This document shows positions 9,246 to 19,048 of a stretch of 64,000 nt of DNA, one piece after another; position 1 is the stretch's first letter; the number at the start of each line of letters is the position of its first letter. A model generated the notes under the pieces. It saw only the letters and a program-made list of their open reading frames with translations. It was not told where the DNA came from and did no database searches. The position numbers and the translations under genes are program-made. The DNA comes from Pseudo-nitzschia pungens (Eukaryota > Bacillariophyta > Bacillariophyceae > Bacillariales > Bacillariaceae), in assembly GCA_037355855.1 (NCBI GenBank), contig CM074762.1, positions 3,658,001 to 3,722,000 of the forward strand, in the 5' to 3' direction.

Positions 9246-11776
9246 ACATCGTCTACGCTAATGGGACGAAGCATGTCCGTGTCAACACTCGAATCTAAGA
9301 TACGCTTTTTTGGGGCATGCCGATAATATTTTATTTCTCTCCAAACGGATATTGCAATTATGACCAGACATCGTCAACCAATCATTGCTTTGAAGCTACC
9401 GGTACAGGAGTGGAAGTAACTTGCCGTACAAAATACTACGTAATAATACAGTAAACTTACCAGTGCCGGTAGAAGTAATACAAGTACTCTTACGGTAATC
9501 TGGTCTAATTTTTTCCAGACATTTTTTTACCGGTACTGGTACGTAATTAAGGTTTAGTAAGGCTTACTTGTTCTTCTGGGATCACGAAACGTACGATAAA
9601 TTTTGATCCCTGAACAAAAAATAATCTCCCTTTTTTCTTTTTTAAAAAAAAAGACTGCAATTGCCGTTGTGTTGCGAGTAAGGTAAGTTACATGCTTCTC
9701 GGAACTGACATGGTTGTGCAAGAGCGCGCACATTCAAAATTCATTCAATACGACTTAAAAGATTCACATTACTACCGGTACGAAGTTCCCATCATCTGTC
9801 CCCAGGTTTCCGTAGAAATTAGTAGTTGGTGGACAGCTGATAGGAATGATGTAGTAAGCCTTACTGTACCGGTAGAACAGCATCTGCTTCAACGAGCATT
9901 AGTGAACATGGTTCTACCGGTAAAATTTTTGAGATGGTCAGTAAATTACCCGTCAAAAACTGAAATGGATCGCATTTACCAAAATGGATCACATTTACCA
10001 AAATGGATCACATGGAGTGACAGCATCTTTGCCTTTGGTGATAACTCCACACATACACCACCTCTGTTCAAAGTAAAGACATCATCTGTTAGCGAACACT
10101 CTACTCTACAATGCTCTATATTCACTTCTAGACAGCTTTGAGCGGCATGGCCTGTAGTAGATGTAACTGCAAATTAGAAAGGTGCCACTTGTTCACGAAA
10201 AAGAACAACAAACAGAAAAATTGATTGATTTAAAAAAAGTGGTGCAAATAAGGTTCTTTTTTTGTCAACATCAACATGCTGTCACTTGATTTTATGGTCG
10301 CAGGTAGTAAATGTACCAATGTTGACACTTACCAAAAGAGATCAATTTTTTGGAATTTGGCAAGTCACAGATTTTAACAGGAGTTGTCGCAAACAGTCGG
10401 TTTATACTCTTTACAAATAAGTTGTAACTTGCTTTGGGGAGGTTTCCATTGCTGGGGGGAGGTATTTGGTCAGATTGTAAGGCAACAATCTGTCACTAAA
10501 ATGTGATCCATTTTAGTTTTTGATGGGTAGAGTGAAAACTCTGTAAAAAGTAGTAGTATATGCACTTCCGTACCATGCTGCATACAAGTAGCAGGTAATT
10601 GAAATCAGTTGTCTTGTGTGGTGCACAACCAATTAATTGGTACTACTAAGCGTAATGTAGTAGTTGGGACTTGTACTAGTAGTTAAACTGGATCAGACTC
10701 GTAATCACGTTTCATGTTTGAAACTGGCAAAATGCCAGCATAGCTAAGCAGGGATCAAACTTAGTATCTTTTTTAACTGTTGAGGAACATGATAACAAAA
10801 CAATATTAGTAGCTCTTCTAAAGTACAGCACCAATACATATCACATGTAAAAATGATGCAGAAATCAAAATGATGATCTGAGCAGGACATTAATCTTTTC
10901 TTGATCAAATGCATGGACCTTTCCCAGACCTCAATTTCACATATGACTCAAACCTGCCTACCACCTTTGGTAGGCTTTTCACATATGAGTATTAGTAGTA
11001 CTAGCAATAGAGAGTAGTTACATTTTGTATAAATTTTGAAGCCCAACACACAGGGGACTGTAATCCTGGATCAAGAAGCTCCCAGAAGTGAGTACAGTAT
11101 AAATACCAAAATCAATCACAGTCACAGAGACTGTACGTTCGTTATGGCGGTCTTTTGAACCTCAAGTCCTGTAAGAAAGCAAAGCTGTGATGCCAAATAC
11201 AGCTTTATTGGTATCAGAATTGGGTTTTTAAAAATTTTAATGAAAAATAATCATAGTGAGAACTCAATGATGACTATTTGATTTTAGTGGAACCTCCTTC
11301 ACCTAGGATTGAAACAATGCTCTTTGCTTCCAGGGAATCCGGTAGAGTGTTCCATTAAGTTAGTTGTAGAGATTTCGTTACCGATCAATGACAGAAAAAT
11401 AGGCATCTATGTTGTCAGGTCAGGTCGAGAATGATCAACAATCAATTTTCCTTTTCAGACAATCAGAAAAGAATTTTGCAACAAAGTTCGATTCGACATC
11501 ATTAAACATCCTTAATTGATTCAAGCATTCGAAATCGGGGTTAGAAAAAGGAGTGTATGCATTCTTCGATGAGATTCTTCGATGAGATGATTCGGCCAGC
11601 AGATGATACAGTAGTAGTTATCAGCATCATAATTCCTGTGATACTAGGGTGTGTACAGGTTTATACGATCCATTCCCACAGAAGTGTCATTTACCAAGGA
11701 AAAAGTTGAAAGGTTTACATCCCTTCCCGATACGTCACAGGTCATCGACTTTATCTGAGAAGATGAGGATATTTTT
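9246..11776. other. 2.5-kb gene-poor stretch
   Basis: No gene is supported. Content is AT-rich with scattered TACCGGTA words (9398, 9530, 9775, 9872, 9912), two and a half tandem copies of a 17-19-bp unit AAAATGGATCACATTTACC at 9963-10014, and an inverted partial copy (TGTGATCCATTTTAG) near 10502. A 149-codon open frame at 9692-10141 resembles nothing I know and is built partly from these repeats. Confidence 0.6.
9963..10014. repeat. Short tandem repeat, about 18-bp unit
   Basis: The unit AAATGGATC(G/A)CATTTACC occurs twice plus a partial third copy. A reverse-complement fragment lies about 500 bp downstream. No function is apparent. Confidence 0.7.
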
Positions 11777-12322
11777 TCACAATTCTTCATCCTCGTCGTC
11801 CAGTGGACCCAACAGTTGCTGCTGAAATCCTCCTATCATGTTACTCTGGCTTCGCTGACCTTGCATCCGTTCAGCTTGTGCCATCATTCGCCCCATTCTT
11901 GTCCCACCACCGGATCCTTCAGGAATTTCTCCAAAAAGCTTTCCATCGTCAGCAAGTCCTTCCTCTTCTTGTCGCAGTTGTTCTTGCTGAAGATGCCGAA
12001 ATTGTTGTTCCTGCCTTTGTTTCATGAATGCCTGAGCCTCTGGCGATTTCATTATTTCTGCTTGTCGAGCGTTGAAAGCTGCTCGTCGGTCGGAAAATTC
12101 CTTGTAGTCATCTTGTGATTTTTCGCGGTCCTCATCGTCGCCAGAAAGGCTCGACAAAAAGTCACTGTTGTCCCAGCCCCGTCCCCCGACCATCCTCAAC
12201 GTGGGTTTCACCTTTGCTGCGCCATCTGCAATCAACGCTTCGCTCGAGGGTGGCGCCAAGAACGCTAATGATGCCTTCGATCCAGTCGCAACTATAAATA
12301 GAAAGTAAATAAAAGGTTTCAT
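11777..12322 (-). CDS. Small signal-peptide protein, probably plastid-targeted, unknown function
   Basis: One exon; an upstream in-frame codon would extend it, but the ATG at 12322 puts a signal peptide first (MKPFIYFLFIVATGSKASLA), followed by FLAPPSSEAL, an Ala-Phe step typical of diatom plastid precursors. The 181-residue product continues with MVGGRGWDNSDFLSSLSGDD and then a highly charged Gln/Glu/Arg-rich helix (QAEIMKSPEAQAFMKQRQEQ onward) and an acidic tail ending DDEDEEL. No known domain is recognised. A GTAAGGTTACCG motif lies 90 bp 5' of the start. Coding status rests on the open frame and targeting features; no homolog could be checked. Confidence 0.7.
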   Translation of the reverse strand: MKPFIYFLFIVATGSKASLAFLAPPSSEALIADGAAKVKPTLRMVGGRGWDNSDFLSSLSGDDEDREKSQDDYKEFSDRRAAFNARQAEIMKSPEAQAFMKQRQEQQFRHLQQEQLRQEEEGLADDGKLFGEIPEGSGGGTRMGRMMAQAERMQGQRSQSNMIGGFQQQLLGPLDDEDEEL

Positions 12323-12409
12323 GCCTGTGATATGTGCTTCTGTCGTCGCTATGTCCTCAATAGCGCGATACCGTTGAACGCTATCGACAATCGACAAAGC
12401 ATCTCACAC

Positions 12410-12435
12410 GAATACGGTAAGGTTACCGTTGATGT
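12410..12435. repeat. GTAAGGTTACCG motif 5' of the 12322 gene
   Basis: A single copy, TACGGTAAGGTTACCG, sits about 90 bp upstream of the ATG. It is another member of the scattered intergenic motif set. Confidence 0.5.
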
Positions 12436-12887
12436 TATCGCGTTACAAACGGTGTCTACGTGAATTGTATTTTTGACGAAAGAATTTTTCAGAAAAGGAA
12501 GCCTCATCAACTAAAGAAACAACCTGTTTTCAGTCAAACCCAGCCAATCACAGGAGACCACAGAACAGCATTGTTCTGCGTACGATGAAGATTAAATACT
12601 GTAAAAGTATGTGACGGATTAAAAAATATGGAAAAAATGAGGTACTAGTTACGCGTACAACTACGTACGTACTGCTGTAGTCAGTCAGCTCCATTTCTTC
12701 AGTTCGTAAATGCCACACAGCAGGCTGCATTGTCTTCCTCTGATAGTATATTAATGTCTGACAATTGCTAAGATGAGAGGCAGTTCACCAGTGCGAATAA
12801 AGTCAGATTGACGCTGACCACAACCCGATGTGGAAACTGAAGAGTAAACCTGGCCCTTTTTTTGAAAGTATCCTTGTGGAGCAAAGG

Positions 12888-12912
12888 TACGAGTTTAGTA
12901 AGCAAAGTGACC
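12888..12912 (+). repeat. Left terminal inverted repeat plus TA target site
   Basis: 25 nt identical to the reverse complement of 16709-16733. It starts with TA (target duplication), then CGAGTTTAGTAAGC, and ends AAAGTGACC toward the inside. The flank outside (GCAAAGG) is unrelated to the right flank. Confidence 0.92.
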
Positions 12913-13171
12913 GTGACATCAGTAGAACCAGTATATTTTGTACAGGTGCGTCAGCCGGTCGTTTTATCTCAAAAAACTCTATATGCCTCGATCCTGTCAC
13001 AGCGTCTGTCAGTCTACACCGTAGAGGTTCGAAATCTCCGAGACGAAATTTCGATCACTTTTTTTTGCTCCGGTCTTCTATTTGCAACAACAATAAAGGC
13101 CTGTATCTCCTGTAACAAATAATCCACTCTAAATTTTAAACCACTAACAACATAAACTACAAGCGCTCGCG

Positions 13172-15925
13172 CTACTCCTCACAAGGATACTTCTGTTTCA
13201 TATCCTGTAGCGTTTCGATTTGCTCTGTGGACAGGTGTGCTCTGGCAATCTCCATTACCTCGTTCGTGATAGTTTTCGCTTGGTCTGCAAACTTTCCATA
13301 ATTCTCTGCTATCTTCTTTCCCACCTCTGTCTCCTTAATTGTAATATCCTCTTCCTCTAATTGCTTCAGTACAGCGTCATCCCCTTCAGTCCAGCAAGGA
13401 ACTGCATCAACTGGAGGGTCATCCTTGACTGCTAATACTGCACTCAGTATCTCCTCTTTCCTCTTTAGACCAGTAGGCTTTTTTCCAAGCTTCCACTCGT
13501 ATATTTTTTTAATGTCGTTCACCCGCAGATTTGCCAATTCGCCGCTGCATGACTGAATTAGCGCTTTACACTCCGTTTCCTTCTTCGCATATACCTCCGC
13601 TTTTGCCTTTGCGGATTTCATTTCTGCGATCTCTTTTTCGCGAAGCGCTCGTTCGTCGGCGATGTGCTGATCGTGGCAGTTGTAAGGTCTCCCCCCTAGA
13701 ACGATGTATTTCTTTCCCGCCGTATTTGCCTTAGCAATCGCATCTTGGATCGCGCGCGCCGTAGTTGCTTCCGATCTCGTAACTCGCTGCTGTTTCCGCG
13801 GTGCTTGCTTACGAAAGACGTCTCCGTCGAATCCAAAATCGATCAACGTTTGGACCGCCGCAGCGTTTCGACGTTCGAGCTCCAATAGCTCAACCGTCGC
13901 TGGATCCTTTGCTTCGTCGATATTTCCGTTTGGCAAAATCATCAGCTCGTGAACCACGTTACGATCTCTGAGACAGTTTCGTGTGAAGGGACTAATTCCA
14001 ACCTTCTTCCAAAAAGATATCGATGTCGCTCGAGCAAAGCCGGCGTCAAACGCAGACTCTAACCTTCTATCCGTTCCGAACACCAAAATTGGATAATCCC
14101 TTGTGCGCAGCGACGAGTGCTCTAAAGAGCGGATTGCATGAAGCTTCGTCCTGTTATTGCGGAATACGGACTTGAATGGACCGTAGCTACAGTCTGTAAC
14201 TTGAGTGACGTGAGTTGTGTTCGGTACTCCTGGCAATAGTAGCACACCCTCTACACTCAGTTGCTGCAGGAGCGTTTTATCGAGACGTCCAGGACCAGAA
14301 TCCACGATTAGCAAGACCCATTTTCCGTTTGCTGGCTTTACATCTCGGTACAACGGAAGAAGGCTTGTTAGAACGTACTTACAAAACTCCTTGCCGTCCA
14401 TTCCGGCATTGGCGTTGCAATTAGCTGTGTGTGGCCGTTCAGTGACTTCTCCGAAGCCCCATTTTCCTTTGCAAGTGCCTGCGCGAGCTAGTTCAGTAGC
14501 AAAACTACGGGAGATCCGTTTGCTCTCTTCCGTTGCATTGCTCTTCAGTTGAAAGTGTACTGGAATAGGATCTCCAGCGGCGGTGCTTCCTCCTATCATC
14601 GTACAGCGAGAGCTGCTTTTGTAAGCCTTCGATGCTCCCTTCGGCAGAGTCAAACTGCGTGGACTATATTCCGTTACTGGACGTCCCCCCGCGCAACTGC
14701 CTGTCCCGTCAAGGGTTAGTCCAGTCTCGTCAACATTCAGAATACGGTGCAACTGACCGTCGTTAAATACAAGTTCCCCTTCGTGACCATTCAACTTCTC
14801 CGTCTCCGAAGGTAGCCGAGCGAAACCCTTTTCAATTAACAGCAATTTCAAGTTGCTAAACCACTCATTAATCATGTTATATGTAGTCCACATTGCTCTC
14901 CTCTCCTCCAGGCGAGAGTTACTCTTATTAACTTCAATGCTTTCAGCAAACCGGGGTTGCAGACGTCTGTAAAGACTACCAAAATGTTTCAAAGAGCAAG
15001 GTCCCCTGGAAAGACAGGCTTGCAAATCCTCCACAGCCTTCTTCCTGTTGGGCTTCTCTTTCATTCCAGCTGAGCAGAGTAGAAAGGAGGTCTCCATTGC
15101 TGTAACCAGCGCCTCTTCCACTTCTGGTGGCAGAGTGGATGGTCTCCCCCGGGGTCCAATTGAAACACCTTTCCTTTCCTGGGTCAAGCGCCTTTTCAAA
15201 GTGTTCATCTTAATATCAGTTCCATTCATTCTGTTCACCATATCACACGCCTCGCGGAGGGAGATGCGCTTGTTCGATCGCGGCTGCTCTTTGTATATCT
15301 TCTCTGCTGCAAGGTAAGACTGTTGTTCTTTGTCCTTCTTCTTCTGTTTCATTGTCATGTCATACATCAATTGGGAATGGCTCCTCCTTGGCTTCTTCAA
15401 AGTAGTTGGGGGGGGATCCACTGGGTTCTCACCCGCGTCTGTGTTCTTGTCGGCGTCGGCGTCGATGTCGATTACTCTCTTGTTGCCATTAGTGCTGCTG
15501 GATGCCGTGGTTGAACTGTTGTTTTGGCTTTTGGAGTTTTGGCAAATACTATTTCCTCTCGTGCTGTTCGCGCTGTTCTCTTTGCAGGATGTCATAGGGG
15601 AGATAGATGGCGCTTTACAGGATACATCAATCGACCTTGGGACTGAGGTCTCCTTCATGTACTTATCCCTGAGTCTCATCACTCTTCTTTTCACAGTACG
15701 ATTGGCACACTCTGCTGCTGTAAATCCGTAAACTCTCATGGCGTCTGCTGTAGTCAATTTCTTGTTAAACTCTAACACAGCACCACTGGCCAGAAGCCTT
15801 GCCGCCGCTTCAGTTCTCCTACATGCTGGTAGTGCATGTCCATTCTTACAGGATCCAACAGGCGCTGTGGTGGTAGGAACCCCTGGAGCAGTGGGAGCAA
15901 CTGAATAATTGGGATTTTCTTCCAT
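13172..15925 (-). CDS. pogo-like DDE transposase
   Basis: A 917-residue single-exon frame. The DDE_1 / pogo-jerky type catalytic core is recognisable: first Asp in ILNVDETGLTLDG (D399), second in WVLLIVDSGPGR (D542), third in HVTQVTDCSYGPFKS (D578), which gives a DD35D spacing. Known relatives read DETG, DNHSSH-like and LDVGVFGPLK-like at these sites. Two helix-turn-helix-like regions precede the core (around TTADAMRVYGFTAAECANRT and RISLREACDMVNRMNG), likely DNA binding. A basic Ser/Asn-rich linker lies between them. The C-terminal 200 residues are charged and probably coiled coil (IADERALREKEIAEMKSAKA). There are no stops or shifts. The frame sits inside perfect terminal repeats, which supports an autonomous element. 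Confidence 0.9.
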   Translation of the reverse strand: MEENPNYSVAPTAPGVPTTTAPVGSCKNGHALPACRRTEAAARLLASGAVLEFNKKLTTADAMRVYGFTAAECANRTVKRRVMRLRDKYMKETSVPRSIDVSCKAPSISPMTSCKENSANSTRGNSICQNSKSQNNSSTTASSSTNGNKRVIDIDADADKNTDAGENPVDPPPTTLKKPRRSHSQLMYDMTMKQKKKDKEQQSYLAAEKIYKEQPRSNKRISLREACDMVNRMNGTDIKMNTLKRRLTQERKGVSIGPRGRPSTLPPEVEEALVTAMETSFLLCSAGMKEKPNRKKAVEDLQACLSRGPCSLKHFGSLYRRLQPRFAESIEVNKSNSRLEERRAMWTTYNMINEWFSNLKLLLIEKGFARLPSETEKLNGHEGELVFNDGQLHRILNVDETGLTLDGTGSCAGGRPVTEYSPRSLTLPKGASKAYKSSSRCTMIGGSTAAGDPIPVHFQLKSNATEESKRISRSFATELARAGTCKGKWGFGEVTERPHTANCNANAGMDGKEFCKYVLTSLLPLYRDVKPANGKWVLLIVDSGPGRLDKTLLQQLSVEGVLLLPGVPNTTHVTQVTDCSYGPFKSVFRNNRTKLHAIRSLEHSSLRTRDYPILVFGTDRRLESAFDAGFARATSISFWKKVGISPFTRNCLRDRNVVHELMILPNGNIDEAKDPATVELLELERRNAAAVQTLIDFGFDGDVFRKQAPRKQQRVTRSEATTARAIQDAIAKANTAGKKYIVLGGRPYNCHDQHIADERALREKEIAEMKSAKAKAEVYAKKETECKALIQSCSGELANLRVNDIKKIYEWKLGKKPTGLKRKEEILSAVLAVKDDPPVDAVPCWTEGDDAVLKQLEEEDITIKETEVGKKIAENYGKFADQAKTITNEVMEIARAHLSTEQIETLQDMKQKYPCEE

Positions 15926-15954
15926 TTTTTGCTTGGTCAGTGTACACTCTATTT

Positions 15955-16445
15955 CTCAACAAGTATCAGTCGGATCGATCCGCAAGTTGGAGGGCTTGTC
16001 TATCTTGATATAATAGAGCTGTTGGAAGCGGTCCGGTCGTAATTCGTCAAGCCGGGGAGGAGTTATTAATTTTCGCCGTAGTTTGACCGGATTTTGCTCC
16101 CGTAGTTTCAAGGGGAGTGTACTCAGTCTACAGTCCGTTTCTCGAAAACGACTCGTCCAATCGATCCGCAAATTGGAGGCCTTGTCTATCTTTATATAAT
16201 AGAGCTGTTCAAAGCGTTCCTGTTGGAATCGACGCAGAGGGGACCGAGATATGAATTTTCGCCGTAGTTTGGACCAGGGAAGTTTTCGGACCAAAAAAAG
16301 ACGCGATTTTTGCTGCTGCTTTGCCAGTTCGTTTTTCCGAACCACAACGCCCAATCAATCCGCAGCTTGGAGAGCTTGTTGCTGTTATAGTAAAGATGGA
16401 GCCCCTGTAATATCAGAATTAAGCCGGGGCTGGTTATGGAGATAG
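15955..16445 (-). repeat. About 190-bp tandem array inside the pogo-like element
   Basis: Three diverged units start near 15975, 16161 and 16355. Each contains TCGATCCGCAA.TTGGAG, CTTGTCTATC and, in the first two, TATATAATAGAGCTGTT. The array lies just 5' of the transposase start, where promoter or subterminal transposase-binding repeats would be expected. The first period is 186 bp, a multiple of three, so a 132-codon minus-strand frame (15956-16354) shows a matching protein repeat (QLYYIKIDK.SNLRID); I do not call it a gene. Confidence 0.75.
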
Positions 16446-16708
16446 GGGGGGGGTGACAGCTCTTAGTGGTGTGGTTGTTGAAATGGAGTTTATTTTCGAA
16501 ATTTTGACCTTATTTTGTGGCCCGGTGTACGAAAAGGCCAGGCGCGCAATATAAGTCATGTTGGGTATCATTGGAAACCTTGCGACCTTGCCATTTCTCT
16601 CATCGGGTATAAATTAGTGTCCAAGGTGTTGTCTTGGAGTGATTACAGTTACCAGAAACAGTCGACTGTTTGCTGTTGCTCTGGCTCATAACCTGACACC
16701 AAAAACCG

Positions 16709-16733
16709 GGTCACTTTGCTTACTAAACTCGTA
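16709..16733 (-). repeat. Right terminal inverted repeat plus TA target site
   Basis: This is the exact reverse complement of 12888-12912. The TA at 16732-16733 matches the TA at 12888-12889. The outside flank is unrelated to the left flank. Confidence 0.92.
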
Positions 16734-19048
16734 TGCACATTTCATCTTATTTTTGAATTTTCATGCAAGTTATATGGATTGGGTGTTAGTAGGGGCATTT
16801 TCCACTGATTTCAAACTGCGTTTTAAAACTGCATTTGCAGAGTTCTGGAAGAATCAACTGAAATATGATTGGTTCCGGGTCAAAAACAGATTCATGTACA
16901 GGTATTCATGCACAGGTAGCCTTTCAGAAACTCAACATAGTAGTTGTATCTGGACTATTGGAATAGTCCATACTATTGTTTTTCACTCTTTTTTTCCATT
17001 GTTGTTAAGGATTGACACTTCTTTCCCTGCCTTAAAACATCTCCTCTGAATAAACTGTTGACAATGAAAATGACCAAGTAGTAGGCTTGGACATCCCACT
17101 ACGTATCCAAGGATTGGAACACCAACAGCGGTACTGAGAGGTGGGCAGTAAGATATTTCATGGGACAACAGCCTCTTCCATTCTCAATTTGGTTGCCGTG
17201 TTTACTTTGTAACTATTTGGTATCCTTAAAAGATGGTGCTGGGCCTACAAGCCAGTGGATTAGTACCAAATCCTAGCTCACAATTTTCACATTATTAGTA
17301 CCAATGCACTTATTACCAGTACGAAGATAATCCCTTTGCAAAATGCAAAAACTAGTAGAACTTATGAACAGGTCTATGATACATCAAGTTTATGTTTTGC
17401 AGAAGTTTGCACTGTTGAATGACACTGGTTGATGTTAAATAATGATCCGATTCAAGCCAGTACACGAGTCGAAAATGAACTTCTCGCTGAAACCGATGCA
17501 TTTTCGTCAACAAATCAGATTCGATTCCTTAAGCACCATACTAGTAATACTTTCGAGCATCATTAGCTATTCGCCGTTGCGACACCATTGTGCAATGTCG
17601 TACTACTTGACTTGTTGAATTTTCGTCAATGAATCAGATTCATTGCCAAAACACCGTGCTGTATTTTCGAGCATTAGCTAGCCGTTGCGACACCATCGTT
17701 CAATGTCGCAGTTGTACCCCTACTGCGCTGTTCCAGCAGTCGTCGAGTCCTCGTCTAATCCTCGCTTATTGTGAACGGTAAGGTTAGTACAAGTTAGTAC
17801 TCGTATTTTGAAAAGCAGTAGGGTATTATGCCCCTTTCTGCAATTGCAGAGGCAAACTGCAATTACTCTGTACAATTGTGGAAGATCGGACATAGCGTAA
17901 GGCTACGGTACAAAACGATGTTGTACTTTGAGTAACCTTACTTTTAGTAGACAATAGATGAGTGAGTTTCGGCGTCAATCAGATGCCTTCGTTGATTGGT
18001 ATCTTTTCTGAGTCATGCTATGTTTCGTGTGGTGTTTTGTTGACATGTTCCAGATGCTTTTGAAAATTAAAAGGATACCGTTCGTAATTCGAAATCTACG
18101 ACACAACAGACCCATAAAGTAAGTACGAAGTACAGTAAAATGTTTACGAGAACTGAAAGTGCAACGTCGTTTTCTAAAAAAGACTTTCCACACCTCTGAT
18201 AATTAAATATGAACAGTAACCTTGGTGTTTCTGTTACGTAAGACCTTACGTCTTACTTACTCGTATTTCTGCTTGCAATTTCAGCTCTTTTAAATCTCAT
18301 AATTAAGATACCGGTACTTCTATTAGACAAGCAATATATAGTATCTGAGAGATAGAAACTAAATTTTGCAACTCCGTCAGTCACGGAAAGTACGTCATAG
18401 TTTTTCATTGTTTCAATCAATGAAAAAGCAAAGTGATGTCGTTGCGTAGGAACTTCGCGAAGTTGTCTGGAACGTCTTTCCCTCTGCTTCACGAAATTTC
18501 ATTACTACCGGTAACTGGTTTCCAGCAGCTCTGATTAAGTGCCTCTGGTGCGTGCAGGACTCGATCAAAGGACTCAATTATATAGAGTAATTAATTGTAT
18601 ATGGCTATATATATGTTGTCAAAATTGAAGTGGGTCCCCAGAGCGAGAAAGATTTTCGTTCTCAAAACCTCTGAAATTCAGACACTAGTTTCTCGCGACA
18701 CATCAGAATCACAATCGATGTCAACCGTCGATCTGCCGGTACTACAAAATCACACTTTACCTCACAATTAGGAATTATTAACAAATTCAACCTATTGTTC
18801 AACTACATGGTACCCTGAATATCTCGCGAGTATTTCACGTACCTTGATTTATCACGACAGAATCACTTTACATTATTGTGACAGAAAGGGACTACGACGC
18901 GCGTTTCCCGAATTCCTAGATAGCAGTAGCAACAAGGAGGTCAGTGTTCTGTCGAGATGTTTTTTCGTCGAAAGGCTACTCAGCAATTTCAATTATTCTC
19001 ATTCATTCTTTGGTTCAATTGAATCTGTTCTCACATTTCAGACAGAAG
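16734..19048. other. 2.3-kb intergenic stretch 5' of CPS
   Basis: No gene is supported. It holds an imperfect direct duplication (17501-17710), scattered GTAAGGTTAG / GTAACCTTAC words near 17776, 17931 and 18218-18260, and the presumed CPS promoter and 5' UTR. Open frames here are short and without recognisable features. Confidence 0.5.
17501..17710. repeat. Imperfect direct duplication, about 100-bp units
   Basis: Two units, about 17501-17600 and 17620-17710, share TTTTCGTCAA..AATCAGATT, TTTCGAGCAT, ATTAGCTA and GCCGTTGCGACACCAT in the same order. The role is unknown; it may be a relic of an unequal duplication. Confidence 0.7.

Larger units (their letters stand above)
12890..16731 (-). mobile_element. 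Complete pogo/Tc1-mariner-like DNA transposon
   Basis: A 3.84-kb element is bounded by perfect inverted repeats. With the flanking TA the matching blocks are 12888-12912 and 16709-16733 (25 nt each). The outer end reads CGAGTTTAGTAAGC and the inner end AAAGTGACC. A TA dinucleotide sits outside each repeat, as expected for the TA target duplication of this superfamily. Between the repeats are one intact 917-codon DDE-type transposase frame (13172-15925) and a roughly 190-bp repeat array 5' of it. Similarity stops sharply outside the TA on both sides. Everything needed for transposition appears present. Confidence 0.9.

Noticed and set aside
9692..10141. 149-codon open frame on the + strand
   Set aside because: No recognisable motif, no introns or neighbours supporting it, and part of the frame is made of local tandem repeats and scattered TACCGGTA words.
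15956..16354. 132-codon minus-strand frame with repeated QLYYIKIDK peptide
   Set aside because: The peptide repeat follows from a 186-bp DNA repeat whose length is a multiple of three; no independent sign of coding.
16639..17049. 136-codon + strand frame at the right edge of the pogo-like element
   Set aside because: It crosses the terminal inverted repeat and the target site, so it mixes element and host DNA; no motif seen.
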